In this document: in pieces, positions 53,009 to 62,266 of the stretch
Position numbering within the stretch: position 1 is the stretch's first letter
Layout: every line of letters starts with the position of its first letter
From: Bog-756 sp963718405
GTDB taxonomy: Bacteria; Actinomycetota; Acidimicrobiia; Acidimicrobiales; RAAP-2
Assembly: GCA_963718405.1 (NCBI GenBank)
Contig: CAVQYZ010000005.1
Location: 806,001-870,000, forward strand
DNA length: 64,000 nt
Reading direction: 5' to 3'
Made by a program: the position numbers and the translations under genes
Notes under the pieces: model-generated
What the model was told of the DNA's origin: nothing
The model's database searches: none
The model's input: the letters and a program-made list of their open reading frames with translations, nothing else

Positions 53009-53308
53009 TCAGCTCACCGCCCCGGCACCGGCTCCACCGTCTCCACGGGTCCCGGCCACGGTCACCGTCGACTCCTCGATCACCGGATTGGCCAGCACCC
53101 GGTCGGCCACCACGGTGGCCCGGGCCAGGGCGTCGGCGGCGTCGGCGGCGGCGATGTCGAAGCGGAAGGCCTTGCCGGCCCGCATGCCGGAGACCCCGTC
53201 CAGGCCCAGGGCCGGTAGTGCCCGTTCGATGGTGGCACCCTCGGGGTCGGCGATCCCCTCCCGCGGTCGGACCTCCACCAGCACCGAGAACTGTTCCTCC
53301 GAGCCCAC
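53009..53308 (-). CDS. purS: Phosphoribosylformylglycinamidine synthase subunit PurS
   Basis: 99 residues from GTG 53308, which shares one base with the purC stop (TAGTG). PurS bridges PurL and PurQ in the FGAM synthase complex. The sequence 'FSVLVEVRPREGIADPEGAT', 'IERALPALGLDGVSGMRAGK' and 'VLANPVIEESTVTV' matches the family. It ends in a short Gly/Ala tail. It lies between purC and purQ, the standard actinobacterial position. Confidence 0.9.
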   Translation of the reverse strand: MGSEEQFSVLVEVRPREGIADPEGATIERALPALGLDGVSGMRAGKAFRFDIAAADAADALARATVVADRVLANPVIEESTVTVAGTRGDGGAGAGAVS

Positions 53309-54219
53309 TATCGGGAACCGTACCAGTCGGCCAACCGGCGGCCACAGACCCGTTCGTACGACTCGATGTACCGGTCGGAGGTGGCCGTCACGATCTCTCC
53401 GGGCAGGGCCGGCGGGGGTGGCCGCTTGTCCCAGGGCTGGCCCTCCAGCCAGTCCCGCAGCGGCTGCTTGTCGAACGAGGGGGGGTTGGTCCCGGGAGCA
53501 CAGTTGTCGGCCGGCCAGAACCGGCTGGAGTCCGGAGTCAGCACCTCGTCGCACAGTGACAGCTTGCCGTCGATGTATCCCAACTCGAACTTGGTGTCGC
53601 AGATGACGATGCCCTGCTCCTCGGCCCGGGCTGCGGCCCGCGAGTAGGCGGCCAGGCACAGCTCCGAGGCGGCCTCGGCCGACTCCTTACCCACCAGGTC
53701 GATGGCCTCGGCCATCCCGACGTTGAGGTCGTGACCCTCGGCGGCCTTGGTGGACGGGGTGAAGATGGGCTCGGGCAGCCGATCGGCGTGACGGAGGCCG
53801 GCCGGCATGGGCATGCCGTGGACGGTCCCGGTCCGCTCGTACTCCTTGTAGGCCGAGCCGGCCAGGTAGCCGCGGACGATGCACTCGATGTCGAGCATGT
53901 CGGCCCGGTGGACCAGCATGGAGCGGCCGGCCAACCCGGCCAGTCCGCCGGGCAGGGCCGCCGCCCGGTCGGGGAAGTCGGCGGTGTCGGCGCTGATGAG
54001 GTGGTTGGGAGCCAGGTCGGCCAGCTCCTCCAACCAGTAGGCGGTCATGGCCGTCAGCACCCGGCCCTTGTCGGGTATGGGCTCGGCCATGATCACGTCG
54101 AAGGCCGAGATCCGGTCGGAGGCCACCATCAACAGGCGGTCCGGCCCGGCGTCGTAGAGCTCCCGGACCTTCCCGGACTGGAGCAAAGCCAACGGTTCAG
54201 CGGTCGATGAGACGGTCAT
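53308..54219 (-). CDS. purC: Phosphoribosylaminoimidazole-succinocarboxamide synthase
   Basis: 303 residues, the longer actinobacterial/eukaryotic-like form. It joins CAIR and aspartate with ATP. Motifs: 'SGKVRELYDAGPDRLLMVAS', 'DRISAFDVIMAEPIPDKGRV', 'IECIVRGYLAGSAYKEY', 'EPIFTPSTKAAEGHDLNVG' and 'DTKFELGYIDGKLSLCDEVL'. The ATG overlaps the purB stop (ATGA at 54216-54219). No purE or purK is present in the window. Confidence 0.95.
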   Translation of the reverse strand: MTVSSTAEPLALLQSGKVRELYDAGPDRLLMVASDRISAFDVIMAEPIPDKGRVLTAMTAYWLEELADLAPNHLISADTADFPDRAAALPGGLAGLAGRSMLVHRADMLDIECIVRGYLAGSAYKEYERTGTVHGMPMPAGLRHADRLPEPIFTPSTKAAEGHDLNVGMAEAIDLVGKESAEAASELCLAAYSRAAARAEEQGIVICDTKFELGYIDGKLSLCDEVLTPDSSRFWPADNCAPGTNPPSFDKQPLRDWLEGQPWDKRPPPPALPGEIVTATSDRYIESYERVCGRRLADWYGSR

Positions 54220-55526
54220 GGGTCAAGCTCCTCGAGGGCAGTGGTGAACCGGTGGACATGGCGCAGGGTACGGGACAGGTCGAAGGCGTCGTCCAGCTGC
54301 CCGGTGGACAGCGTCACCTCGGGATCCTCGTCGAGCACGTGGCGGAACGGTCGGCCCTCGGCCCAGGCCGCCCGGGCGTCCCGCTGCACGATGCGATAGG
54401 CGGCGTCGCGGCTCAGCCCTCCGCTCACCAGGGCCAGCAGGACACTCTGGCTGAAGACCAGGCCGTAGCTCCCTTCGGTCAGCGTGAGGAGGGCCCGTTC
54501 CGGGTGGATCACCAGTCCCTCCACCAGCCCGGTGGCCTTGCGCAACATGTAGAGCGTGAGCATGCTGGCGTCGGGCAGCACCACCCGCTCGACCGAGCTG
54601 TGCGAGATGTCCCGTTCGTGCCACAGGGCCACGTCCTCGATGCCGGCCGAGAGATAGCCCCGCAGCACCCGGGCCAAGCCGCACAACCGCTCCGAGAGGA
54701 TGGGGTTGCGCTTGTGGGGCATGGCCGAGCTGCCCTTCTGGCCCGGCTTGAACGGCTCTTCGACCTCACCGAGCTCGCTGCGGGCCATGTGGCGGACCTC
54801 GGTGGCGATGAGCTCGATGGTGGCCCCCACCGAGGCACAGGCCCACAGGAACTCGGCGTGGCGGTCGCGGGCCACCACCTGGGTAGCCGGAGTCGGCGTC
54901 AGCCCCAGGGCCCGGCAGACGTGGTCCTCGACCCGGGGATCGATGTTGGAGTACGTGCCCACCGCTCCGGACAGCTTGCCGACGGCCACCCGGTTGCGGG
55001 CGCTCTGCAACCGTTGGAGATCCCGCCCCGCCTGGAGGGCCCACAACGAGAACTTGGCCCCGAAGGTGGTCGGCTCGGCGTGCATCCCGTGGGTCCGACC
55101 GGTTACCGGCATGTCGATGCACTCGACGGCCCGGTGCTTCAGGGCCTGCACCAGTTCGGAGCAGCCCACGATGAGCAGGTCGGCGGCGTGGGTCAGGGTG
55201 GCGCACAGGGCGGTGTCCACCACGTCCGAGGACGTGAGGCCGTAGTGGATCCAGGAGCCCTCGGGCTGGCCGATGGCCTCCTGCACCACGTCGACGAAGG
55301 CGGCCACGTCGTGGTCGGTCACCTGCTCACGCCGGTCGACGGCGTCGACGAAGGCGGCGTCGACCACCGGGGCCCGGTCCCGGCAGGCCTCAGCGGCCTC
55401 GGCCGGCACATCCCCGACCTCGGCCCACCCCTCGGTGGCCAGCAGCTCGACCCGCAGCCACATGGCGAACCGGGCCTCGTCGGAGAACAGTGCGGCCATG
55501 TCCTTGGGTGCGTACCGGGGAATCAC
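54216..55526 (-). CDS. purB: Adenylosuccinate lyase
   Basis: 436 residues from GTG 55526, which overlaps the purD stop (GTGA). It cleaves SAICAR to AICAR and adenylosuccinate to AMP. The fumarase-superfamily signature is 'GSSAMPHKRNPILSERLCGL' near residue 265. The catalytic His regions are 'HYGLTSSDVVDTAL' and 'GRTHGMHAEPTTFG'. 'WHERDISHSSVERVVLPDAS' completes the active site. It stands between purD and purC in the operon. Confidence 0.95.
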   Translation of the reverse strand: MIPRYAPKDMAALFSDEARFAMWLRVELLATEGWAEVGDVPAEAAEACRDRAPVVDAAFVDAVDRREQVTDHDVAAFVDVVQEAIGQPEGSWIHYGLTSSDVVDTALCATLTHAADLLIVGCSELVQALKHRAVECIDMPVTGRTHGMHAEPTTFGAKFSLWALQAGRDLQRLQSARNRVAVGKLSGAVGTYSNIDPRVEDHVCRALGLTPTPATQVVARDRHAEFLWACASVGATIELIATEVRHMARSELGEVEEPFKPGQKGSSAMPHKRNPILSERLCGLARVLRGYLSAGIEDVALWHERDISHSSVERVVLPDASMLTLYMLRKATGLVEGLVIHPERALLTLTEGSYGLVFSQSVLLALVSGGLSRDAAYRIVQRDARAAWAEGRPFRHVLDEDPEVTLSTGQLDDAFDLSRTLRHVHRFTTALEELDP

Positions 55527-56992
55527 GGCGCCACCTCCACGGCCTGCGGCACGGTGCGGTCCACAGAACCCGAGCGGGAGCCGGACTGGACTCCGGTAAC
55601 GGAGCGGGTCTGGGTACCGGCCTGGGTACCGGTCACTGGTCCGTCGTCGGTGCCCGGTCCGCGGTCGGCGTCAGGTCCCGCCGCGGCGACCTCGGCGATG
55701 TCGGTACGGACCTGCACTCCCGGCCACGAGATGGCCGCCACCCCTCGGTAGGCGCGCTCCCGGGCCTCGGCCACCGAGCCGGCCAGCGCGGTGACGCCCA
55801 AGACCCGGCCCCCGGCGGTGACCACGGCAGGTCGGCCCGCGTGTCCGGCGTCAGAGCCGGGTCCGGCCGCGGTTCCGGCATGGAACACCGTGGTTCCCTC
55901 CATGGCACCGGCCCGGTCGAGGCCGGCGATCTCATCCCCGGTCCTCGGCGACTCGGGATAGCCCTCGGAGGCCAGCACCACGCACACCGCGGCACCGGGG
56001 AGGAACCGGGGCACCGTGGTCAGCGAACCTTCGGCCACTTCGGCCAGCAGACCGGTCAGGTCGCCCTCCAGGCGGGGCAGGACCACCTGGGCCTCGGGGT
56101 CCCCGAACCGCACGTTGAACTCGAGCACCTTCGGACCGTCGGGGGTGAGCATGAGCCCGGCGTAGAGCACGCCCCGGTAGTCGATGCCCCGGGCCCGCAG
56201 GGCCGCCACCAGTGGGGCCACCGCTTCGTCGACCAGACGGTCGACCATGGGCGGGTCCACGAAGCCGACCGGTGAGTAGGCGCCCATGCCACCGGTGTTG
56301 GGGCCCCGGTCGAGGTCGGCCAGCCGCTTGAAGTCCTGGGCCGGAGCCAGGGCCGCCAACCGCTCCCCGTCGCACAACACCAACAAGGAGCACTCCGGCC
56401 CGGTCAGGCCCTCTTCCACCACCACCTGTCGGCCGGCCTCCCCGAAGGCGTCCCCGGACAGCTTGGCGTCGATGTCGGACTCCGCTTCGGCCCGTGAGTC
56501 GGTCACCAGCACGCCCTTGCCGGCGGCCAGGCCGTCGGTCTTGATCACCCACGGCCCGGGCAGCGTGGCCAGGTAAGCCTTGGCCGCCACCGGATCGGTG
56601 AACACCCCGAAGCGGGCGGTCGGCACGCCGGCCTCGGCCAGCATCTCTTTCATGAAGGCCTTGGATCCCTCCAGTCGGGCCCCGTCGGCACCGGGTCCGA
56701 ACACCAGACGACCGGCGGCGCGGAGCCGGTCGGCCAGCCCGTCGACCAACGGGGCCTCCGGCCCGATGACGAACAGGTCGGCGTCGATCTCCTCGGGGGG
56801 AGCGGCGACACTGGTGATGGTGTGGCCTTCGGCGGTGGTGCCGGTGATGCCGGGATTGCCCGGGGTGACCACCACGTCGGCGGTGCGCCCGAGCACCACC
56901 GCCAGGGCGTGCTCGCGCCCGCCCGAGCCGACCACGCAGACGGTGTTGATGCCGGAGGAACCGATGGGTGGGGTCTGGGGCCGTCCGGTCAT
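55523..56992 (-). CDS. purD: Phosphoribosylamine-glycine ligase (GARS)
   Basis: 489 residues from ATG 56992, overlapping the purA stop (ATGA). ATP-grasp enzyme joining phosphoribosylamine and glycine. Motifs: 'VVGSGGREHALAVVLGRTAD', 'LFVIGPEAPLVDGLADRLRA', 'GSKAFMKEMLAEAGVPTARF', 'WVIKTDGLAAGKGVLV', 'GPNTGGMGAYSPVGF' and 'FNVRFGDPEAQVVLPRLEG'. The conserved domain ends near residue 435. About 50 extra residues follow, rich in Thr/Gly/Ser/Gln with 'TGTQAGTQTRSVTG', and are coded by imperfect CTGGGTACCGG-type repeats. The start overlap supports coupling to purA. Confidence 0.94.
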   Translation of the reverse strand: MTGRPQTPPIGSSGINTVCVVGSGGREHALAVVLGRTADVVVTPGNPGITGTTAEGHTITSVAAPPEEIDADLFVIGPEAPLVDGLADRLRAAGRLVFGPGADGARLEGSKAFMKEMLAEAGVPTARFGVFTDPVAAKAYLATLPGPWVIKTDGLAAGKGVLVTDSRAEAESDIDAKLSGDAFGEAGRQVVVEEGLTGPECSLLVLCDGERLAALAPAQDFKRLADLDRGPNTGGMGAYSPVGFVDPPMVDRLVDEAVAPLVAALRARGIDYRGVLYAGLMLTPDGPKVLEFNVRFGDPEAQVVLPRLEGDLTGLLAEVAEGSLTTVPRFLPGAAVCVVLASEGYPESPRTGDEIAGLDRAGAMEGTTVFHAGTAAGPGSDAGHAGRPAVVTAGGRVLGVTALAGSVAEARERAYRGVAAISWPGVQVRTDIAEVAAAGPDADRGPGTDDGPVTGTQAGTQTRSVTGVQSGSRSGSVDRTVPQAVEVAP

Positions 56993-58269
56993 GCGGCGAA
57001 GCGGACGAACTGGTCGCGGCCGGGACCCACGCCGACCAGGCGGACCGGCGTGCCGATCTGCTCGGCCAGGAAGCCGACGTAGTCCCGGGCGGCCTGGGGC
57101 AGGTCGGCGATCTCGGTGGCCCCGGAGATATCGGTCTTCCAACCGGGCAGCTCCTCGTACACCGGACGGACCTGGTGGAAGACGGACTGGTGATAGGGCG
57201 GGTGGGTGAAGCGCTCCCCGTCGGCCTCGTAGGCCACGCACACCTTCACGGTGTCGAAGGTGTCGAGCACGTCGAGCTTGGTCAGGGCCACCTCGGACAG
57301 CGAGTTGATCCGCACCGCCTGGCGCATCATCACGGCGTCGAACCAACCCGGTCGGCGACGGCGCCCGGTGTTGACCCCGTACTCGTGGCCCCGATCGACC
57401 AGGATGTCGCCGGTCTCGTCGACCAGTTCGGTGGGGAACGGGCCACTCCCCACCCGGGTCACATAGGCCTTGGCGATCCCGATGACCTCGTCGATGTAGC
57501 GGGGACCGATCCCCGCACCGGTGCAGGCCCCACCGGCCACCGGATTGGACGACGTCACAAAGGGATAGGTCCCGTGGTCGAGGTCGAGGAAGGTGGCCTG
57601 GGCCCCTTCGAGCAGCACGTGGGCCCCGCGCTCCAGGGCCTCGTGGAGCAGGCCGACGGTGTCGGCCACCATGGGGGCCACCCGGGGGGCCAACTCGTCG
57701 AGGTAGTGGGCGCAGATCTCGTCGGCCGACAGGGGCAGGCGGTTGTACACCTTGGCCAGGACGGCGTTCTTCTCCTTCAGCACCACTTCCAGCTTCTGAC
57801 GGAAGATCTTGGGGTCCTGCAGATCCTGGACCCGCAGTCCGACCCGGGAGGACTTGTCGGCGTAGGCCGGGCCGATCCCCCGCTTGGTGGTGCCCAGTTT
57901 GTTCTTGCCCAGGTACCGCTCGGTCAGGCGGTCCAGCTCGTGGTGGTACGGCATGATCAGGTGGGCGTTGCCGCTGACCAACAGCTTCGAGGTGTCGATG
58001 CCCTTGGCGGTGAGGGTGTCCACCTCGGCCAGGAGGACGGTGGGGTCCACCACCACGCCGTTGCCGATGATCGGGGTGATGTGGTCGTAGAGGACACCGC
58101 TGGGCACGAGCTGCAGGGCGAACGTCTCACCGTCGACCACGATGGTGTGGCCGGCATTGTGGCCGCCCTGATACCGGACGACCAGCTCCATCTCCTTGGC
58201 CAGGAGATCGGTGAGCTTGCCCTTGCCCTCATCACCCCACTGGGTCCCGACGACGACGGTTGCCGGCAC
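56989..58269 (-). CDS. purA: Adenylosuccinate synthetase
   Basis: 426 residues from GTG 58269 ('MPATVVVGTQWGDEGKGKLT'), with GGAGGA seven bases upstream. It makes adenylosuccinate from IMP, aspartate and GTP. The GTP loop is 'GTQWGDEGKGK', followed by 'VRYQGGHNAGHTIVVDGE' (IMP site), 'GTTKRGIGPAYADKSSRVGL' and 'NTGRRRRPGWFDAVMMRQAV'. TACACT at 58312-58307 is a candidate -10 box, giving a leader of some 30 bases. It heads the purA-purD-purB-purC-purS-purQ operon. Confidence 0.96.
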   Translation of the reverse strand: MPATVVVGTQWGDEGKGKLTDLLAKEMELVVRYQGGHNAGHTIVVDGETFALQLVPSGVLYDHITPIIGNGVVVDPTVLLAEVDTLTAKGIDTSKLLVSGNAHLIMPYHHELDRLTERYLGKNKLGTTKRGIGPAYADKSSRVGLRVQDLQDPKIFRQKLEVVLKEKNAVLAKVYNRLPLSADEICAHYLDELAPRVAPMVADTVGLLHEALERGAHVLLEGAQATFLDLDHGTYPFVTSSNPVAGGACTGAGIGPRYIDEVIGIAKAYVTRVGSGPFPTELVDETGDILVDRGHEYGVNTGRRRRPGWFDAVMMRQAVRINSLSEVALTKLDVLDTFDTVKVCVAYEADGERFTHPPYHQSVFHQVRPVYEELPGWKTDISGATEIADLPQAARDYVGFLAEQIGTPVRLVGVGPGRDQFVRFAA

Positions 58270-58409
58270 GCGTCACTCCTCCGTTGCGGAAAGCGGATTA
58301 CGCACCAGTGTAGCCCGCACGCCACCCGTCCCGTGAAGGCCGCCGGCCGCCGGCGGGCCGGGCGGGCCGGGGTCCCCGCGCCCCCGGGGCCCGGGCCCAG
58401 CCGGTGCGG

Positions 58410-59213
58410 CTACCGGCGTGCCCCCACCAGCTGGCGGACCAGCAGCGACCCACCGGCGGCGGCCGGGGCCGGGGCCGGAGCGGGGGCCACAACGATGTTG
58501 CTCGGCCCGAAGCCCAGCCTCCGTTGGAAGTACTCGTCCTCCGACGCCCGCCCGATCATCGGGCCCACCAGGATGGTGGTGACGCCGCGGGCCCGGGCCT
58601 CGTCCAGCAGGGCGGCAAAGGCGGCCCAGCGGGCCGGCCCCCGCTCCGCCGACATGGCCCACCGGACCTGGGCCACATCGCCACTGGCCACCGCCAGGCA
58701 CACCGAGAGGGCCCGGCCGTCGGTGGCGAACGCCGCCGAGGCCATGGTCGATTCGAGAGGCACCTCGAGCACGTCCTCCATGGCCGAGCGCGGGTCCCGG
58801 TCCCAACCGATCTGGTAGCACAGGGCCTGCAACACCTCGGCGGTCTCCTCGGGAGCCAGCGGCCTCCAGCCCATCCCGTGCCGGCCGGCACTGGCCACCT
58901 TGTTGCGAAAGACCTTGCGCTTGGGCCCCCGCCAGTACTGCTCCGGGGTGGGGGGCAGTACCAGCGCCGCCTGGGCATGCCGGCCGGTCCCCAGCAGCCC
59001 GATGCCGCCGAACCGCCTGCGGAGCACCTCGCCGGCCGGGTCGTCGGACGGGGCGATGGTGGTCCTCGGAAGCTTCCGGAGCCACTGCACGAGGCTGCGG
59101 GCCTGGCCAGGGTGACGGATCACCCACCGGAGGGTGGACAGCTTCCCCTGGTCCATACGCCCGCGCACGCGGGCCACCAGCGTCTCGATCCCGTCGGTGT
59201 CGACCGACTTCAA
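58410..59213 (-). CDS. Uncharacterised protein, possible GNAT-like fold
   Basis: I start at TTG 59213 ('MKSVDTDGIETLVARVRGRM'), since GAGGAGG lies nine bases upstream; the open frame extends to 59492 without a comparable site. 267 residues. The N-terminal half has 'LRWVIRHPGQARSLVQWLRK' and 'EQYWRGPKRKVFRNKVASAG'. The C-terminal half has 'ARARGVTTILVGPMIGRASE' and 'DEYFQRRLGFGPSNIVVAPA', which look like the end of a GNAT acetyltransferase domain (a strand, then a helix, then 'RRLGF'). An Ala/Pro run (APAPAPAPAAA) precedes the end. I do not recognise the family with confidence. It lies between clpB and purA without overlap. Confidence 0.72.
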   Translation of the reverse strand: MKSVDTDGIETLVARVRGRMDQGKLSTLRWVIRHPGQARSLVQWLRKLPRTTIAPSDDPAGEVLRRRFGGIGLLGTGRHAQAALVLPPTPEQYWRGPKRKVFRNKVASAGRHGMGWRPLAPEETAEVLQALCYQIGWDRDPRSAMEDVLEVPLESTMASAAFATDGRALSVCLAVASGDVAQVRWAMSAERGPARWAAFAALLDEARARGVTTILVGPMIGRASEDEYFQRRLGFGPSNIVVAPAPAPAPAAAGGSLLVRQLVGARR

Positions 59214-59323
59214 CGTGGTTTGCCTCCTCGATTCGGCAGCGAGCGTGCCGCCACTCCCACTGTAGGGAGCCGTGGGTGCCATCGGCGTGACCCCGGGCCC
59301 CCCTTGAGAGATTCTGAGGAGAT

Positions 59324-61816
59324 TCAAAGCAAGACGATGGACCCATCCTTTACGTCCACGGTGACCGTCGACCCCTCGGGGAAGCGCCCCTCCAGCAGGG
59401 CCAGGGCCAGCGGGTCCTCGACCTGGCGCTGGATGAGCCGGCGGAGGGGGCGGGCCCCGAAATCGGGGTCGAACCCCGTCCGGGCCAGCCACTGCTCGGC
59501 CTCCGGCGTCACCGCCAGGGACAAGCGGCGCTCGGTGAGCCGACCCCGCAGTCCCCCCAATTGGATGGAGACGATGCGGGTCAGGTCCGCCTCGGTCAGG
59601 GGGTGGAACCGGACGATCTCATCGATGCGGTTGACGAACTCCGGTTTGAAGAAGTCGGCGGGCTCGCCCGGCAGGTTGGAGGTCATGATCAGCACGGTGT
59701 TGGTGAAGTCGACCGTGCGACCCTGGCCGTCGGTGAGGCGACCGTCCTCCAGTAGCTGGAGCAGGGCGTTGAACACATCGGGGTGGGCCTTCTCCAGCTC
59801 GTCGAGGAGCACCACGGCGTAAGGCCGGCGGCGCACGGCCTCGGTCAGCTGGCCCCCTTCCTCGTAGCCCACGTAGCCGGGGGGCGCCCCGACCAGCCGG
59901 GCCACCGAGTGACGTTCCATGTACTCGCTCATGTCGATGCGGACCATGGCCCGGGCGTCGTCGAAGAGGAACTCGGCCAGGGCCCGGGCCAGCTCGGTCT
60001 TGCCCACCCCGGTCGGCCCCATGAAGAGGAACGACCCGATGGGGCGGTTGGGATCGGACAGGCCGGCCCGGCTACGCCGGATGGCGTTGGCCACCGCCGA
60101 GACCGCCTGGTCCTGGCCCACCACCCGGGCGTGGAGGGCATCCTCCATCCGGATCAACTTCTCGACCTCGCCCTCGAGCAGGCGGCTCACCGGGACACCG
60201 GTGGCCCGGCTGACCACCTCGGCCACGTCCTCGGCGTCCACCTCTTCCTTCAGGAACCGCTGGCTGCTCTGGAGCTCGTTGAGGGCCTCGGTGGCCGCTT
60301 CGATCTGAGCCTCGAGCTCGGGGACCAGTCCGTAGGTGATCTCCGAGGCCTGGGCCAGGTTGCCGTCGCGGGCCAGGCGCTCGGCCTCGCCCCGCTGTTG
60401 CTCCAGCTCGCCCTTGAGGGTCTGGATGGTGTTGATGGCCTCCTTCTCCGACTGCCAGTGGGCGGTCATGGCCACCGACTCCTCGGACAGGTTGGCCATC
60501 TCCTCGTCCAGCCGGGCCAGGCGCTCGGCCGAGGCCGAGTCGGTCTCTTTGGCCAGCGCCATCCGCTCGATCTCCAGCTGGCGCAGGCGCCGGGTCACCA
60601 CGTCGAGCTCGGTGGGCATGGAGTCGATCTCGATGCGCAGGCGGCTGGCCGCCTCGTCCATCAGGTCGATGGCCTTGTCGGGCAGGAACCGTCCGGTCAC
60701 GTAGCGGTCGGACAGGACCGCCGCAGCCACCAGGGCGGCGTCTTGGATGCGGACGCCGTGGTGGACCTCGTACCGCTCCTTCAGGCCCCGCAGGATGGCG
60801 ATGGTGTCCTCCACCGACGGGGGCGGCACGAAGACCTGTTGGAACCGGCGCTCGAGGGCGGCGTCCTTCTCGATGTACTGCCGGTACTCGTCGAGCGTGG
60901 TGGCACCGATCAGGCGCAGCTCGCCGCGGGCCAGCATGGGCTTGATCATGTTGCCGGCATCCATGGCGCCCTCGGCGCCACCGCCGGCCCCCACGATGGT
61001 GTGGAGCTCGTCGATGAAGGTGATGACCTCACCCTCGGCGTCGGTGATCTCCTTCAGGACGGCCTTCAGCCGCTCCTCGAACTCACCCCGGTACTTGGCC
61101 CCGGCCACCATCGAGCCCATGTCCAGGCCGATGACCCGCTTCCCCTTCAGGCCCTCGGGGACGTCGCCTTCCACGATGCGCTGGGCCAGGCCCTCCACGA
61201 TGGCCGTCTTGCCCACGCCGGGCTCCCCGATGAGGACCGGGTTGTTCTTGGTGCGGCGGGACAGCACCTGGATGACCCGCCGGATCTCCTCGTCACGGCC
61301 GATGACCGGATCGATCTTGCCCTGGCGGGCCAGGGCGGTGAGGTCCCGCCCGAACCGCTCGAGGGCCTGGAAGGTCTCCTCGGGATTCTGCGAGGTGACC
61401 CGGTGGCTGCCGCGCACGTCGCGCAGCGCTGCGAGCAGCTGGTCGCGGCTCACGCCGATCCGGTCGGCCATGGCCAGCAAGAGGTGCTCGACCGAGAGGT
61501 ACTCGTCGCCCATGTCGGTCCGCTGGGTGTCGGCGTCGGTGAGCACGTCGCGCAGCTCGCGGTTGATGGAGGGCTCTTGCCCGCCGAAGGCCTGGGGCAG
61601 CCGGGCGAGATCGGCGCCGATCCGCTCCCGCACCACGGCCGGCTCCACGCCGACCCGCGTCAGGACGGGCCCGGCAATGCCGTCGGGCTGGTCCAGCGCC
61701 GCGGCCAGCAGGTGCTCCGGCGTGACCTCGGCGTTACTGGCGGCGCGGGCCCGCTCCACGGCCGAGGACAACGCCTCTTGGGTCTTGATGGTCCAACGGT
61801 CGGGGTTGATGCTCAT
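59324..61816 (-). CDS. clpB: ATP-dependent disaggregase ClpB
   Basis: 830 residues, slightly shorter than usual (about 860). It rescues aggregated proteins with DnaK. Clp-N repeats occupy residues 1-145. NBD1 has 'LIGEPGVGKTAIVEGLAQRI' and Walker B 'VITFIDELHTI'. The coiled-coil middle domain that meets DnaK runs from about 405 to 525. NBD2 has 'FMGPTGVGKTELARALAEFL', 'VVLLDELEKAHPDVFNALLQ' and sensor 'MTSNL'. The stretch after 'MTSNLPGEPADFF' is shortened compared with typical ClpB. The ATG overlaps the hspR stop (ATGA), with GGAGGT upstream. HspR-controlled clpB is well known in actinobacteria. Confidence 0.96.
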   Translation of the reverse strand: MSINPDRWTIKTQEALSSAVERARAASNAEVTPEHLLAAALDQPDGIAGPVLTRVGVEPAVVRERIGADLARLPQAFGGQEPSINRELRDVLTDADTQRTDMGDEYLSVEHLLLAMADRIGVSRDQLLAALRDVRGSHRVTSQNPEETFQALERFGRDLTALARQGKIDPVIGRDEEIRRVIQVLSRRTKNNPVLIGEPGVGKTAIVEGLAQRIVEGDVPEGLKGKRVIGLDMGSMVAGAKYRGEFEERLKAVLKEITDAEGEVITFIDELHTIVGAGGGAEGAMDAGNMIKPMLARGELRLIGATTLDEYRQYIEKDAALERRFQQVFVPPPSVEDTIAILRGLKERYEVHHGVRIQDAALVAAAVLSDRYVTGRFLPDKAIDLMDEAASRLRIEIDSMPTELDVVTRRLRQLEIERMALAKETDSASAERLARLDEEMANLSEESVAMTAHWQSEKEAINTIQTLKGELEQQRGEAERLARDGNLAQASEITYGLVPELEAQIEAATEALNELQSSQRFLKEEVDAEDVAEVVSRATGVPVSRLLEGEVEKLIRMEDALHARVVGQDQAVSAVANAIRRSRAGLSDPNRPIGSFLFMGPTGVGKTELARALAEFLFDDARAMVRIDMSEYMERHSVARLVGAPPGYVGYEEGGQLTEAVRRRPYAVVLLDELEKAHPDVFNALLQLLEDGRLTDGQGRTVDFTNTVLIMTSNLPGEPADFFKPEFVNRIDEIVRFHPLTEADLTRIVSIQLGGLRGRLTERRLSLAVTPEAEQWLARTGFDPDFGARPLRRLIQRQVEDPLALALLEGRFPEGSTVTVDVKDGSIVLL

Positions 61817-62265
61817 CGACTACCTCCCTTGGCGCTCCCCCCGGTGCCGCTCTTGCCCGCCCCGGTCTGTCCCATGCCCCGACCGCCGTGACGGCTGAAC
61901 CGGCTCGGCACCAACGTCTGCGACAGCGGCACCAGCTCGCGCCGGTACTGGCGGTGGGTGGTGTCCACCGCCTCGCGGGCCTCGGCCCGGGTCACCACCA
62001 ACTCTTGACGGAGCCGGGCCACCTCGGCCTCCAGCTCCATGACCCGGCGCACCCCCTCCAGGTTGAGCCCGGCATTGGTCAGGCTCTGGATGTGGCGGAG
62101 CCGGTCGAGGTCCAGATCGCTGAAGCGACGGCTGCCGCCATCGGTGCGACTCGGGTCCAGCAGGCCCTTGCGCTCGTAGACCCTGAGGGTCTGGGGATGC
62201 ACGCCGGTCAGCTCGGCAGCCACCGAGATGACGTACACGGCTCGGGATCGGGGATCGTCGCTCAT
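61813..62265 (-). CDS. hspR: Heat-shock repressor HspR (MerR family)
   Basis: 150 residues from ATG 62265 ('MSDDPRSRAVYVISVAAELT'), with GGAG seven bases upstream inside the dnaJ end; six extra upstream codons are possible. The MerR-type helix-turn-helix is 'GVHPQTLRVYERKGLLDPSR' followed by 'GGSRRFSDLDLDRLRHIQSL'. A coiled coil 'VMELEAEVARLRQELVVTRA' mediates dimerisation. HspR binds HAIR sites (CTTGAGT-N7-ACTCAAG) with DnaK as co-repressor. No HAIR site is seen within the window; it is expected upstream of dnaK, beyond 64,000. The C-terminus is Gly/Ser-rich. Confidence 0.93.
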   Translation of the reverse strand: MSDDPRSRAVYVISVAAELTGVHPQTLRVYERKGLLDPSRTDGGSRRFSDLDLDRLRHIQSLTNAGLNLEGVRRVMELEAEVARLRQELVVTRAEAREAVDTTHRQYRRELVPLSQTLVPSRFSRHGGRGMGQTGAGKSGTGGSAKGGSR

Positions 62266-62266
62266 G

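Noticed and set aside
56968..58818. 616-residue plus-strand frame opposite purA
   Set aside because: Antisense to a certain gene and made of low-complexity Val/Gly/His/Asp sequence.
59783..61891. 702-residue open frame on the plus strand opposite clpB
   Set aside because: Leu/Gly/Asp/His-rich antisense translation of a certain gene, with no ribosome-binding site or domain.
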